This document shows positions 52,494-61,173 of a stretch of DNA of 64,000 bases, in pieces (the first letter of the stretch is position 1; the number at the start of each line of letters is the position of its first letter). Both the position numbers and the translations under genes were made by a program. Location of the stretch: assembly GCA_021647365.1 (NCBI GenBank), contig JAKIUW010000015.1, forward strand, positions 1-64,000. Reading direction: 5' to 3'. Below the pieces are notes generated by a model. The model was not told the origin of the DNA. It saw nothing but the letters and a program-made list of their open reading frames with translations, and did no database searches. This DNA is from Cocleimonas sp. (GTDB taxonomy: Bacteria; Pseudomonadota; Gammaproteobacteria; Thiotrichales; Thiotrichaceae).

Positions 52494-53810
52494 ATGAGTA
52501 ATTTTTTTAATACATCAACACCCATAAAATATGAAGGAAAGGATTCAACCAATCCCTTATCCTTCAAATATTACGATGCGACACAAAAGATCATGGGTAA
52601 AACCATGGAGGAACATCTACGTTTTGCCGTGTGTTATTGGCATAGCTTCTGCTGGGATGGACCCGATCCCTTTGGTGGTGCGACGATGGATCGCCCTTGG
52701 ATTGTGGGTAGTGGTAGCGCAATGGAGCACGCAAAACTAAAAGCCGATTCTGCTTTTGAAATGTACGATTTACTCGGGGTTCCGTTTTTTACTTTTCATG
52801 ATCGTGATATAGCGCCCGAAGGTGAAACGCTGGCAGAATCAAACCGCAATGTGCAAGAAATAGCCGATTATTTTGCGGAAAAAATGCAATCATCAAAAGC
52901 TCGCGTACTATGGGGTACGGCTAATTTATTTTCAAACCGTCGTTTTATGAGTGGTGCTGCAACCAATCCTGATCCACTTGTATTTGCTTATGCCGCTGCT
53001 CAAGTAAAAAATGTGTTAGACGTTACGCATAAACTGGGTGGTGAAAACTATGTGTTGTGGGGTGGGCGAGAAGGTTATGAAACACTCCTCAATACTGATA
53101 TGAAACGTGAGCTAGATCAGCTTGGACGTTTTATGAATATGGTGGTTGAACACAAACATAAAATTGGTTTTAAAGGCACTATTTTAATTGAGCCAAAACC
53201 TCAAGAGCCGACCAAACATCAGTATGATTTTGATGTGGCAACCGTTTTCGGCTTTCTTAAAAACTATGGCTTAGAAAATGAGATTAAAGTGAATATCGAA
53301 GTCGGTCATGCGGTGCTCGCAGGTCATTCTTTTGAGCATGAAATTGAAACAGCCAATACACTCGGGATTTTCGGCTCAATCGATGCCAACCGTAACGATT
53401 ATCAGTCGGGTTGGGACACTGATCAATTTCCTAATAATGTGCCTGAAATGTCGTTGGCTTTGTACTATATATTAAAAGGTGGCGGATTTAGCACCGGTGG
53501 TTTGAATTTTGATTCAAAGCTACGTCGTCAATCGAGTGACCCGATGGATTTAATCCATGGTCATATCGGTGGAATGGATGTGTGCGCGCGTGCCTTGATA
53601 GCAGCCACAAAAATGCTTGAAGATGGCGCGTTAGAAAAGTTTGTAACAGATCGTTATGATGGATGGAATCATCCTGACGCGAAGAAGATGTTAGCTGGAG
53701 GTTACAGCTTAGAAGATATAGCCAATTGGGTTGAGGCGGATAATGTCAACCCAAGCCCGCAATCTGGTCGGCAAGAATATTTGGAAAATCTTGTAAATCG
53801 GACTATTTAG
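52494..53810 (+). CDS. xylA: Xylose isomerase
   Basis: The product has 438 residues from ATG 52494 (MSNFFNTSTPIKYEGKDSTN). It interconverts D-xylose and D-xylulose. Metal- and sugar-binding motifs are VPFFTFHDRDIAPEGETL (His-Asp), VLWGGREGYETLLNTDM, TILIEPKPQEPTKHQYDFD (Glu and Lys), NIEVGHAVLAGHSFEHEI and FGSIDANRNDYQSGWDTDQF. The length fits the class II enzymes. An earlier in-frame start at 52458 lies in repeat sequence and is not credible. Confidence 0.96.
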   Translation: MSNFFNTSTPIKYEGKDSTNPLSFKYYDATQKIMGKTMEEHLRFAVCYWHSFCWDGPDPFGGATMDRPWIVGSGSAMEHAKLKADSAFEMYDLLGVPFFTFHDRDIAPEGETLAESNRNVQEIADYFAEKMQSSKARVLWGTANLFSNRRFMSGAATNPDPLVFAYAAAQVKNVLDVTHKLGGENYVLWGGREGYETLLNTDMKRELDQLGRFMNMVVEHKHKIGFKGTILIEPKPQEPTKHQYDFDVATVFGFLKNYGLENEIKVNIEVGHAVLAGHSFEHEIETANTLGIFGSIDANRNDYQSGWDTDQFPNNVPEMSLALYYILKGGGFSTGGLNFDSKLRRQSSDPMDLIHGHIGGMDVCARALIAATKMLEDGALEKFVTDRYDGWNHPDAKKMLAGGYSLEDIANWVEADNVNPSPQSGRQEYLENLVNRTI

Positions 53811-53847
53811 AATATTTAAAATTGTTTTTATCAAAGGAGTCAAAAAA

Positions 53848-54882
53848 ATGAAGAAAATATTAACCCTAATAATGACAGCAGCACTGTCGATGTTAGTTGC
53901 TTTACCAGCAATGGCAAAAGATGCAATCGTCGGAGTGTCGTGGTCAAACTTTCAGGAAGAGCGTTGGAAGACAGATGAAGCGGCTATCAAAAAAGTATTG
54001 GAAGCTGGCGGAGCAAAGTACATTTCGGCAGATGCACAATCATCTCCAGCAAAACAATTAACCGATATCGAAAGTTTAATTTCTCGTGGTGCAACAGCCA
54101 TTATCGTATTAGCACAGGATTCTGCGGCAATCGGCCCTGCGGTTGAAAAAGCCACGCAAGAAGGTATTCCCGTTGTAGGTTATGACCGTTTGATTGAAAA
54201 CAAAGATGCTTACTACATTACGTTTGATAACGTTGAAGTAGGACGTATGCAAGCACGTGCCGTTTTAGCCGCTAAACCAGAAGGTAACTACGTATTTATC
54301 AAAGGTTCGGCTTCTGATCCCAATGCTGACTTTTTACACGCTGGTCAGTTGGAAGTATTAAAAGAAGCGATGGATGCTGGGAAAATCAAGAACGTTGGTG
54401 AGGCATATACAGATGGCTGGGTTCCTGCGAATGCACAGAAAAACATGGAGCAAATTCTCACTAAGAATGACAACAAAGTTGATGCGGTAGTTGCTTCAAA
54501 CGATGGTATGGCGGGTGGTGTTGTAGCGGCTCTAGCATCGCAAGGCATGGTTGTTCCTGTTTCAGGTCAAGATGGTGATCACGCGGCATTAAATCGTGTA
54601 GCACTTGGCACACAGACAGTATCTGTTTGGAAAGATGCTCGAGCATTAGGCGCACAAGCGGCTAAGATTGCATTGGCACTGGCTAAAGGCACCGCAATGG
54701 ATAAAATCGAAGGATCGGTTAAGTTCTCAGGTGGTCCAAAGAAAGTTGAGATGAATGCAACTTTCCTAGCACCTGTTCCAATTACTCAAGATAAGCTAAG
54801 CACCGTTATTGATGCTGGCTGGGTTAAGAAAGATGTAGTTTGTAAAGGTGTTAAAGCAGGGTCAGTAGCTGCTTGTAAGTAG
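53848..54882 (+). CDS. xylF: D-xylose ABC transporter, periplasmic binding protein
   Basis: The product has 344 residues. The signal peptide ends LVALPAMAKD. The sugar-binding type 1 fold (Peripla_BP_4) shows VGVSWSNFQEERWKTDEAAI, IIVLAQDSAAIGPAVEKA, GIPVVGYDRLIENKDAYYIT, and DAVVASNDGMAGGVVAALAS, close to E. coli XylF. Strong AAAGGAG precedes the start. The attenuator-like hairpin after the stop would yield more binding protein than membrane components. Confidence 0.95.
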   Translation: MKKILTLIMTAALSMLVALPAMAKDAIVGVSWSNFQEERWKTDEAAIKKVLEAGGAKYISADAQSSPAKQLTDIESLISRGATAIIVLAQDSAAIGPAVEKATQEGIPVVGYDRLIENKDAYYITFDNVEVGRMQARAVLAAKPEGNYVFIKGSASDPNADFLHAGQLEVLKEAMDAGKIKNVGEAYTDGWVPANAQKNMEQILTKNDNKVDAVVASNDGMAGGVVAALASQGMVVPVSGQDGDHAALNRVALGTQTVSVWKDARALGAQAAKIALALAKGTAMDKIEGSVKFSGGPKKVEMNATFLAPVPITQDKLSTVIDAGWVKKDVVCKGVKAGSVAACK

Positions 54883-54908
54883 AAAATCATCTTTATTTAG
54901 GTAAAATG

Positions 54909-54939
54909 AATTACCCGCACTTAGTGTGGGTAATTTTTT
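54909..54939 (+). terminator. Intra-operon terminator between xylF and xylH
   Basis: AATTACCCGCAC (54909-54920) pairs with GTGTGGGTAATT (54924-54935), one G-U wobble, 3-base loop, followed by TTTT. It lies 27 bases after xylF, a common way to make the binding protein in excess. Confidence 0.85.
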
Positions 54940-54973
54940 GTAAGATATTTATAGATAATGCTTGGAGAAGAGC

Positions 54974-56284
54974 TTGAGCGAAGATACAAATATAAAAAGT
55001 AACAACAAACAAAGTGGCTTCAAAGTCGCTATCAAAAATTTCTTAGATGCGACAGAAATAGATCCACGTATGCTGGGTATGATCATCGCATTATTGGCCA
55101 TCTGGTTAGTGTTTGATTTCTTTTCAGGCGGGCGTTTTATCACCCCAAGAAATCTCTGGAATCTGGGTGTGCAAAGTTCATCAGTAGCCGTCATGGCAAC
55201 GGGTATGGTGTTCATTATCGTCACGCGCAATATTGATCTTTCGATAGGTTCGATGCTGGGCGTGATAGGAATGTTGATGGGCATTTTACAGGCAGAAATC
55301 CTGCCAGATTTAGTTGGTTATGGTCATTGGTCAATTTGGATTGTGACCCTCACTGCTGGCATTATGATCGGCGTTACCATTGGTGCATTTCAAGGTAGCC
55401 TCGTTGCTTATCTTGGCGTGCCTGCATTCATCGTTACTTTGGGTGGTTTGTTAGTTTGGCGAGGAGCCGCTTGGTGGACAACATCTGGCAGAACAGTTGC
55501 ACCGCTGGATGATAATTTTCGCTTAATGGGTGGTGGCATCAATGGTTCGATTGGATATTGGCCAAGTTGGATTGTGGGTATTATTGCCTGCGTCGCGATT
55601 CTGTATTCCATCGTTAACGCACGTCGCCAGCGCAAGCGCTTTCATTTTCCATTACGCCCACTATGGGCAGAAACATTATTAGCCTTTTTATGGTCAGGTA
55701 TGGTTTTGGGTGCAGTGGCCGTTGCCAATAACTACTATTTACCATCACGTGTGGCAGCTAAAATTGCCGAAGAGAAAGGATTAACAATCCCAGAAGAAGG
55801 TTTGTTTATTTCTTACGGTCTACCGATTCCGTTATTAATCGCGATAGGCGTGGTGATTGTTATGCACTTTATTGCAACACGCACTCGTTTTGGACGCTAT
55901 ATTTTTGCCTTTGGTGGTAATCCAGAAGCAGCAGAATTGTCAGGTATAAATACCAAAAAACTAACCATTATGATTTTTGCCATAATTGGCGGGTTAGCAG
56001 CGATTGGTGCGGCGATTACAACCGCACGGTTAAATGCGGCAACTAATTCCTTGGGCATTCTGGATGAATTACTGGTGATAGCCGCCGCCGTTATTGGTGG
56101 CTCGTCGTTGTCTGGCGGCATTGGTACAATCGCAGGTGCATTGCTTGGCGCATTGGTGATGCAGTCTTTACAGTCGGGAATGATACTGGTTGGGATGGAT
56201 TCTCCTATGCAGAATATAGTCGTAGGTATTGTCCTAGTTTTCGCCGTATTCATTGACACTTTGTATAGAAAGCACGCGGGGTAA
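54974..56284 (+). CDS. xylH: D-xylose ABC transporter permease
   Basis: The product has 436 residues from TTG 54974, seven bases after GGAG; an earlier TTG at 54962 overlaps that site. BPD_transp_2 permease with about ten to twelve helices, e.g. GMIIALLAIWLVFDFFSGG, AVMATGMVFIIVTRNIDLSI, GSLVAYLGVPAFIVTLGGLL and GRYIFAFGGNPEAAELSGIN. The long central loop (SIVNARRQRKRFHFPLRPLW) is typical of XylH. Its stop overlaps the xylG start (TAATG). Confidence 0.93.
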   Translation: MSEDTNIKSNNKQSGFKVAIKNFLDATEIDPRMLGMIIALLAIWLVFDFFSGGRFITPRNLWNLGVQSSSVAVMATGMVFIIVTRNIDLSIGSMLGVIGMLMGILQAEILPDLVGYGHWSIWIVTLTAGIMIGVTIGAFQGSLVAYLGVPAFIVTLGGLLVWRGAAWWTTSGRTVAPLDDNFRLMGGGINGSIGYWPSWIVGIIACVAILYSIVNARRQRKRFHFPLRPLWAETLLAFLWSGMVLGAVAVANNYYLPSRVAAKIAEEKGLTIPEEGLFISYGLPIPLLIAIGVVIVMHFIATRTRFGRYIFAFGGNPEAAELSGINTKKLTIMIFAIIGGLAAIGAAITTARLNAATNSLGILDELLVIAAAVIGGSSLSGGIGTIAGALLGALVMQSLQSGMILVGMDSPMQNIVVGIVLVFAVFIDTLYRKHAG

Positions 56285-57066
56285 TGGATATGACAAACAA
56301 AAAACCGCTAGTAGAAATAAAAAACGTATCGATCTCCTTTGGTGGTGTTCACGCGGTCGATGATGTCAGCGTTGATTTGTATCCTGGTGAAGTGGTTGGC
56401 TTACTGGGTCATAACGGCGCGGGTAAATCGACTCTAATTAAAATTCTCTCGGGCTCTTATAAATCAGATGGTGGAGAGATTTATATTGATGGTGAAAAAG
56501 CCACGATAAAAACCCCGCGCGATGCAAAAGCCTACGGTATAGAAACAATCTACCAAACCTTGGCACTAGCCGATAACGTCGATGCAGCAGCCAATTTGTT
56601 TTTAGGGCGTGAATTAACAACGCCCTTGGGTACACTGGATGATGTGGCGATGGAAGCTGCCGCACGCGAGGTGATGGGACGTTTGAATCCCAACTTTAAG
56701 AAATTTAAAGAACCTGTTAGTGCCTTATCAGGTGGTCAACGACAATCTGTTGCCATCGCCCGTGCTTTGTACTTTAACGCACGTATATTGATTATGGATG
56801 AGCCGACAGCCGCGCTTGGCCCACAAGAAACGAAGATGGTGAATGACCTAATTATCGAGCTTAAAAAACAAGGCATCGGTATCTTCTTAATCAGCCACGA
56901 TATTCACGATGTATTTGATATGGCAGATCGTGTTGCCGTAATGAATAACGGCAAATTAGTGGGTACAGCAAATACCGCAGACATCACAAAAGATGAAGCA
57001 CTGGGTATGATAATTATTGGCAAAGTACCAGAGAATGCGATTGCTGGTTCTGGTGCTTCTCAATAA
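56284..57066 (+). CDS. xylG: Sugar ABC transporter ATPase, single-domain XylG
   Basis: The product has 260 residues. Only one ATPase domain is present, with Walker A LLGHNGAGKSTLIKILSG, signature ALSGGQRQSVAIARAL, Walker B ARILIMDEPTAAL and switch His in IFLISHDIHDVFDMADR. E. coli XylG is a tandem of two such domains (about 510 residues). This half-size form resembles FrcA-type ATPases and would act as a homodimer. The gene is complete, with normal start and stop, so this is not a truncation. No xylR regulator lies in the window. Confidence 0.92.
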   Translation: MDMTNKKPLVEIKNVSISFGGVHAVDDVSVDLYPGEVVGLLGHNGAGKSTLIKILSGSYKSDGGEIYIDGEKATIKTPRDAKAYGIETIYQTLALADNVDAAANLFLGRELTTPLGTLDDVAMEAAAREVMGRLNPNFKKFKEPVSALSGGQRQSVAIARALYFNARILIMDEPTAALGPQETKMVNDLIIELKKQGIGIFLISHDIHDVFDMADRVAVMNNGKLVGTANTADITKDEALGMIIIGKVPENAIAGSGASQ

Positions 57067-57095
57067 GTTTAAAAATATGTTTACGAAGCATTCTG

Positions 57096-57168
57096 AAAGT
57101 ACACCCCCCCACTTTTACATGATGTTTATTCAATTAAGACATCATGTAAAAGTGGGGGGGTGTGCTTT
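57096..57168. repeat. G-tract repeat copies 19a/19b, 30-bp hairpin
   Basis: The C-rich arm at 57096-57125 and G-rich arm at 57139-57168 pair over 30 bases with one mismatch and a 13-base loop. It follows xylG by 29 bases and runs into the 5' end of the FG-GAP protein gene, supplying its possible start codons and part of its signal peptide. Confidence 0.93.
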
Positions 57169-58702
57169 TTATTTAGGTCTTTTAATACTTAGCTCTTCTG
57201 TGATTGCTGACGTGCAATTTACAAATCGCACAGATGAGCAAACTTTCAACCACCAATACACAGGTGAATGGGAGTTTTTTGTCGGCGGTGGTATCGCGAC
57301 CTTTGATTGCAATAATGACAACTACCCTGATTTATTTGTAGCAGGCGGAAGCTCTCCAGCAAAACTGCTTATCAACGAATCTCATAAAACGAAAAATAAC
57401 GCACTACATTTTTCTCATCAACGCCAAAAAAGTACCAACCTTAAATCCGTAACAGGCGCATACCCTTTAGATATTGATGGAGATGGCATTCTTGACCTTG
57501 CCGTATTGCGCGTAGGTGAAAATATTCTCTTAAAAGGCGAAGGAAATTGTAAATTCAGCCGAGCCAATGAGCACTGGGGCTTTGATGGGGAAGACAAATG
57601 GACAACAGCTTTTAGCGCAACGTATACATCTGCACAAGAAACTAAGCGCAATGAACCCATTTTAGCCTTTGGTAATTACGTTGATCGTAAAAATGATAAA
57701 GGTCCGTTCGGGACTTGTGATACTAATTCTATTAACCGTTTCACAAACGGAAAGTTTGACAAGTCAATTATCCTAAAACCCAGTTATTGCACACTTTCAA
57801 TGCTTTTTTCTGATTGGAATCGAGATGGTTATGCTGATTTACGGGTAAGTAATGATCGCCATTATTACGTACATGATGGCGAAGAGCAGCTCTGGAAGAT
57901 GCTAAAAAAGCCGAGACTTTATACTGAAGAAGAAGGCTGGAAGTCTTTCAAGATTTGGGGTATGGGAATTGCAAGTCGAGATATAACAGGGGACGGAATG
58001 CCAGATTACTTGCTTACCAGTATGAGTGATCAGAAATTCCAGATTCTTGAAGATTATGCTGGTCAACCCAGCTATAAAGATGGAGCCTACAAACGTGGAA
58101 TGACAGCTCATAGACCTTATTTTGGCAATGAAGGTCGTCCCTCAACCGCATGGCACGCAGAATTTGGTGATGTGAATAATGATGGCTTTGACGATTTGTT
58201 TATCGCAAAAGGCAATGTAGAACAAATGCCCGATGCGGCAATGAAAGATCCTAATAATTTATTGATTCAAAATAAAGAAGGGAAGTTTACCGAGGTAGGG
58301 CAACAAGCAGGAATTGCAGATACCGGAAAATCACGAGGTGCAACATTGAGCGATTTAAACCAAGACGGAAAATTGGATTTAGTTGTGATCAATCGTCGTG
58401 TTGATATGCAAATCTACGAAAATACGAGCACCAAAATAGGTAATTGGATAGCAATTAAGGTTCACCAAAAAGGCTCGAATACCCGAGCGGTAGGTGCATG
58501 GATTGAATTACAAGCAAACGGTAAAATTCATCACCGAGAAATAACCGTAGGCGGTGGTCATGCTGGTGGTAGCGCTGTTGCCAATCATTTTGGTGTCGGT
58601 GATGTGAAGCAGATAAAGTTTAGAGTGACTTGGCCCGATGGAGAAGAATCAAAATGGCACACGAAAGAAGTTAATCAAATAATAGTGTTTAAAAGAAAGT
58701 AG
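57119..58702 (+). CDS. Exported FG-GAP/VCBS and ASPIC/UnbV protein, start within repeat
   Basis: The product has 527 residues from ATG 57119. Several FG-GAP/VCBS calcium-binding beta-propeller repeats are seen (TFDCNNDNYPDLFVAGGSSP, DIDGDGILDLAVLRVG, FGDVNNDGFDDLFIAKGN, LSDLNQDGKLDLVVINRR), then an ASPIC/UnbV C-terminus (AIKVHQKGSNTRAVGAWIEL, VTWPDGEESKWHTKEV). The hydrophobic FYLGLLILSSSVIAD looks like the end of a signal peptide. Everything before it (MMFIQLRHHVKVGGCA) is translated repeat hairpin. ATG 57077 is an alternative. No Shine-Dalgarno is visible for any. The original 5' end was probably replaced by the repeat. CRTAC1-like proteins act outside the cell. Confidence 0.75.
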   Translation: MMFIQLRHHVKVGGCAFYLGLLILSSSVIADVQFTNRTDEQTFNHQYTGEWEFFVGGGIATFDCNNDNYPDLFVAGGSSPAKLLINESHKTKNNALHFSHQRQKSTNLKSVTGAYPLDIDGDGILDLAVLRVGENILLKGEGNCKFSRANEHWGFDGEDKWTTAFSATYTSAQETKRNEPILAFGNYVDRKNDKGPFGTCDTNSINRFTNGKFDKSIILKPSYCTLSMLFSDWNRDGYADLRVSNDRHYYVHDGEEQLWKMLKKPRLYTEEEGWKSFKIWGMGIASRDITGDGMPDYLLTSMSDQKFQILEDYAGQPSYKDGAYKRGMTAHRPYFGNEGRPSTAWHAEFGDVNNDGFDDLFIAKGNVEQMPDAAMKDPNNLLIQNKEGKFTEVGQQAGIADTGKSRGATLSDLNQDGKLDLVVINRRVDMQIYENTSTKIGNWIAIKVHQKGSNTRAVGAWIELQANGKIHHREITVGGGHAGGSAVANHFGVGDVKQIKFRVTWPDGEESKWHTKEVNQIIVFKRK

Positions 58703-58703
58703 A

Positions 58704-60056
58704 TTAGTCAAAAGTAAGCCCACTGGGAACTGATTTAGGTTTCCCCAAATGCCCTCCTCCCAATTTTTTATCAGTAAGTGCCTGTAAAAAAACCTCTAAA
58801 TGATCAATTTCTTTTTCAGTTAATTCAACGGGATTTAGCGCATTAGCCCCTGCAATTTTTTCAATTTCTTTCTGTGATACCAGCTGTGGATCACGGGTAT
58901 TGTTAGCATTAGGGGCTGGAAAAACTAAATTCGACATTTGAAAGGCTTTCAATGATTTAATGGGATCAATGTGATGCCTAATTACTTCCTTCAATGTTTT
59001 GAAAGCGCCACTGTGACCATAGGGCGCAGTTAAAGTGATATTTCGTAAGCTTGGTGTTCTAAATTTATAAGCATCTTTTACATTGCCTGTAACGCGTAAT
59101 CGTCCAGTGTCATGGTTGCTAGTTTCAAAACGTGCTGTCTTTCCTGGTCCAAATTGTGGCATCGCAATGGCATGAAACTGGTGATCTGTTTGTAATGCGC
59201 CGCTGTGACAACTTGAGCAACCAGCTCTACCATAGAAGAGCTTCATACCTGCTTGTGCTTTAGTATTTAATGCCGTTTTATTGCCTTTTAGATACGCATC
59301 AAAAGGGCTATCAATTGCTTGCCATTCCATGGCGATAAAATCAGCGATTACATTGGCAATATCGGTAAATTTGATATCATCAGCTTGCTTGATAGTAGCC
59401 AAACTTTGTTTGAATAAATTCACATATTCAGGGTTATTTTGGATCCTTTGTGTAACTATATTCCATGCACCTTCCTTTCCTGCGACTTGTCCTTTACGGA
59501 TCGCAATGGATATTTCATTCTCATTGTAGTGTCCAGCCATTTCATCAGGTGAGGCAATGGGAAACATGGCTTGTGCGGATAAAACTGAATTAAAACCCAT
59601 CATCATTGATTGGCCTAAAGGCGTACGAATACCGTTCGCTTGGCTCTCATCAACTTCAAGGCGACCATCGTGAAAAAGTGACGTAAACTGCTTTGCTCCC
59701 AAATTAAAAAGCGCAGGAGCATTACGGCCTATAATTTGATCTGGTGGATTATTAACATCGCTCACTCTTTTATCGCCAAGACCAATACCGCCTTCACCTA
59801 TTGACAGTGAAACACCATCAGCAGTCCCTAGGTCAGGATGATGGCACGTTGCGCAGGATATGTTTTTATTGCCACTTAGAATAGGATCAAAAAATAATAA
59901 CTGCCCCAGTTTTACACTCTCCTTTTTTGTTATTATGAAATCAGATGAAGAGAGTGGTTTAGGTAGCAATAATTGTTCTGCCAAAAGTGGCTGTAATAAA
60001 AAACAATTACCCACCATAAGAAGGATAGAAATATAAAACTTAGGTTTAATCATCAT
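58704..60056 (-). CDS. Di-haem cytochrome c peroxidase family protein
   Basis: The product has 450 residues; Sec signal ends LQPLLAEQ. Two c-type haem sites, ISCATCHHPDLG and GCSSCHSGAL, and the MauG/CcpA fold (QLLFFDPILSGNKN, FHDGRLEVDES, TPSLRNITLTAPYGHSGAFK) are clear. It likely reduces peroxide in the periplasm or performs a MauG-like oxidation. It is longer than typical CcpA (about 330), so a specialised member is possible. It converges on the FG-GAP gene with stops one base apart. Confidence 0.88.
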   Translation of the reverse strand: MMIKPKFYISILLMVGNCFLLQPLLAEQLLLPKPLSSSDFIITKKESVKLGQLLFFDPILSGNKNISCATCHHPDLGTADGVSLSIGEGGIGLGDKRVSDVNNPPDQIIGRNAPALFNLGAKQFTSLFHDGRLEVDESQANGIRTPLGQSMMMGFNSVLSAQAMFPIASPDEMAGHYNENEISIAIRKGQVAGKEGAWNIVTQRIQNNPEYVNLFKQSLATIKQADDIKFTDIANVIADFIAMEWQAIDSPFDAYLKGNKTALNTKAQAGMKLFYGRAGCSSCHSGALQTDHQFHAIAMPQFGPGKTARFETSNHDTGRLRVTGNVKDAYKFRTPSLRNITLTAPYGHSGAFKTLKEVIRHHIDPIKSLKAFQMSNLVFPAPNANNTRDPQLVSQKEIEKIAGANALNPVELTEKEIDHLEVFLQALTDKKLGGGHLGKPKSVPSGLTFD

Positions 60057-60105
60057 TGCTATGATAGTAGATATTGATCGAAAGTTAAAAAACTATTCTA
60101 CAATT

Positions 60106-60171
60106 GCACACCCCCCTACTTTCAAGTGATAGCCCATTTAGCTTTTTATAAATGGCTACTAAAACTTATGC
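60106..60171 (-). repeat. G-tract repeat copy 20, long form
   Basis: GCACACCCCCCTACTTTCAA then GTGAT is followed by a hairpin AGCCCATTTA/TAAATGGCT around GCTTTTTA, in the same place as the hairpin of the other long forms but with a different sequence. It lies between the cytochrome gene and hslO. Confidence 0.85.
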
Positions 60172-60252
60172 AGGGTTTCACGATGATTTCAGTAGATAGT
60201 ATCCATAAGGATAAGGTAGAATTTATCAGATTCATTACGTTAGTAAATTAAT

Positions 60253-61173
60253 ATGTCGGACAAAATACAACGCTTCTCGCTAGAAAACCTCCACGTACGT
60301 GGCGAGTGGGTGAGCCTAAAAGCTACATGGAAAGAAATCCAAAAAACAGCCGATTACCCTGAGCCTTTGCGCCATGTATTAGGAGAGGCGCTGGCGGCTA
60401 TCAGTTTACTGGCTGAATCATTGAAATTTGATGGTTCGTTGATATTGCAAATTCGTGGCACACAACCTGTCACTATGTTAGTTGTTCAAGCAAGTTCCGA
60501 AGGCACTGTGCGCGCCATTGCACATTGGAATGGTGAGCTAGCAAACAATGCTACTTTCAACGAGTTATTCGGCGCTGGCACGATGGTAATCAGTGTTGAA
60601 AATAATCCTAAGCCAGGTCAGAACAAAGGTGAGCGTTATCAAAGTTTAGTATCACTTGATGGTGAAACATTGGCTGATTGTTTGAAGGAATATTTTGCAC
60701 AATCTGAGCAGTTAAGTACGCGTTTGTGGCTTGCCGCTGATGATGAATGTGTTGCGGGTTTGATGTTGCAAAGCCTGCCTTCTGATAACGAGCCAGATAT
60801 TAAAGATGACCAAGAGGGATGGAGTCACGCATCCATATTGGCAGATACTTTAAAAAATGAAGAGCTACTCACGCTTGATGCACAAGAGCTATTGCACCGC
60901 CTGTATCACGAAGAGGACTTACGCCTTTATGATGAAAAACCGATTAAGTTTAAATGCACCTGCTCGCAAGAAAAAATAAACAATGCCGTTTATTCACTGG
61001 GCGAAATTGAAGCCATTGAACTGGTAAAAGAGCAAGGAGCTATCAATGTCGATTGTGAATTTTGTAATAAAAAATACACTTTAGATAATATTGATGTAAC
61101 AAGAATATTTGCTGAAAAAGAATCTTTTAGTCTGCCGAATACAAATAGCGATGGACCAAAAACAATCCATTAA
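60253..61173 (+). CDS. hslO: Redox-regulated chaperone Hsp33
   Basis: The product has 306 residues. Hsp33 becomes an active holdase when its zinc-bound cysteines are oxidised. The C-terminal switch is present as CTC (CTCSQEK) and CEFC (VDCEFCNKKYTLDN), the CxC-x(n)-CxxC pattern. The N-terminal domain has YPEPLRHVLGEALAAISLLA and LLQSLPSD-type segments. The last 23 bases overlap dinB. Confidence 0.95.
   Translation: MSDKIQRFSLENLHVRGEWVSLKATWKEIQKTADYPEPLRHVLGEALAAISLLAESLKFDGSLILQIRGTQPVTMLVVQASSEGTVRAIAHWNGELANNATFNELFGAGTMVISVENNPKPGQNKGERYQSLVSLDGETLADCLKEYFAQSEQLSTRLWLAADDECVAGLMLQSLPSDNEPDIKDDQEGWSHASILADTLKNEELLTLDAQELLHRLYHEEDLRLYDEKPIKFKCTCSQEKINNAVYSLGEIEAIELVKEQGAINVDCEFCNKKYTLDNIDVTRIFAEKESFSLPNTNSDGPKTIH

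Noticed and set aside
7370..60171. Long-form repeats as integron attC sites
   Set aside because: The required RYYYAAC and GTTRRRY boxes are not arranged as in attC, and no integrase or gene-cassette array is present.
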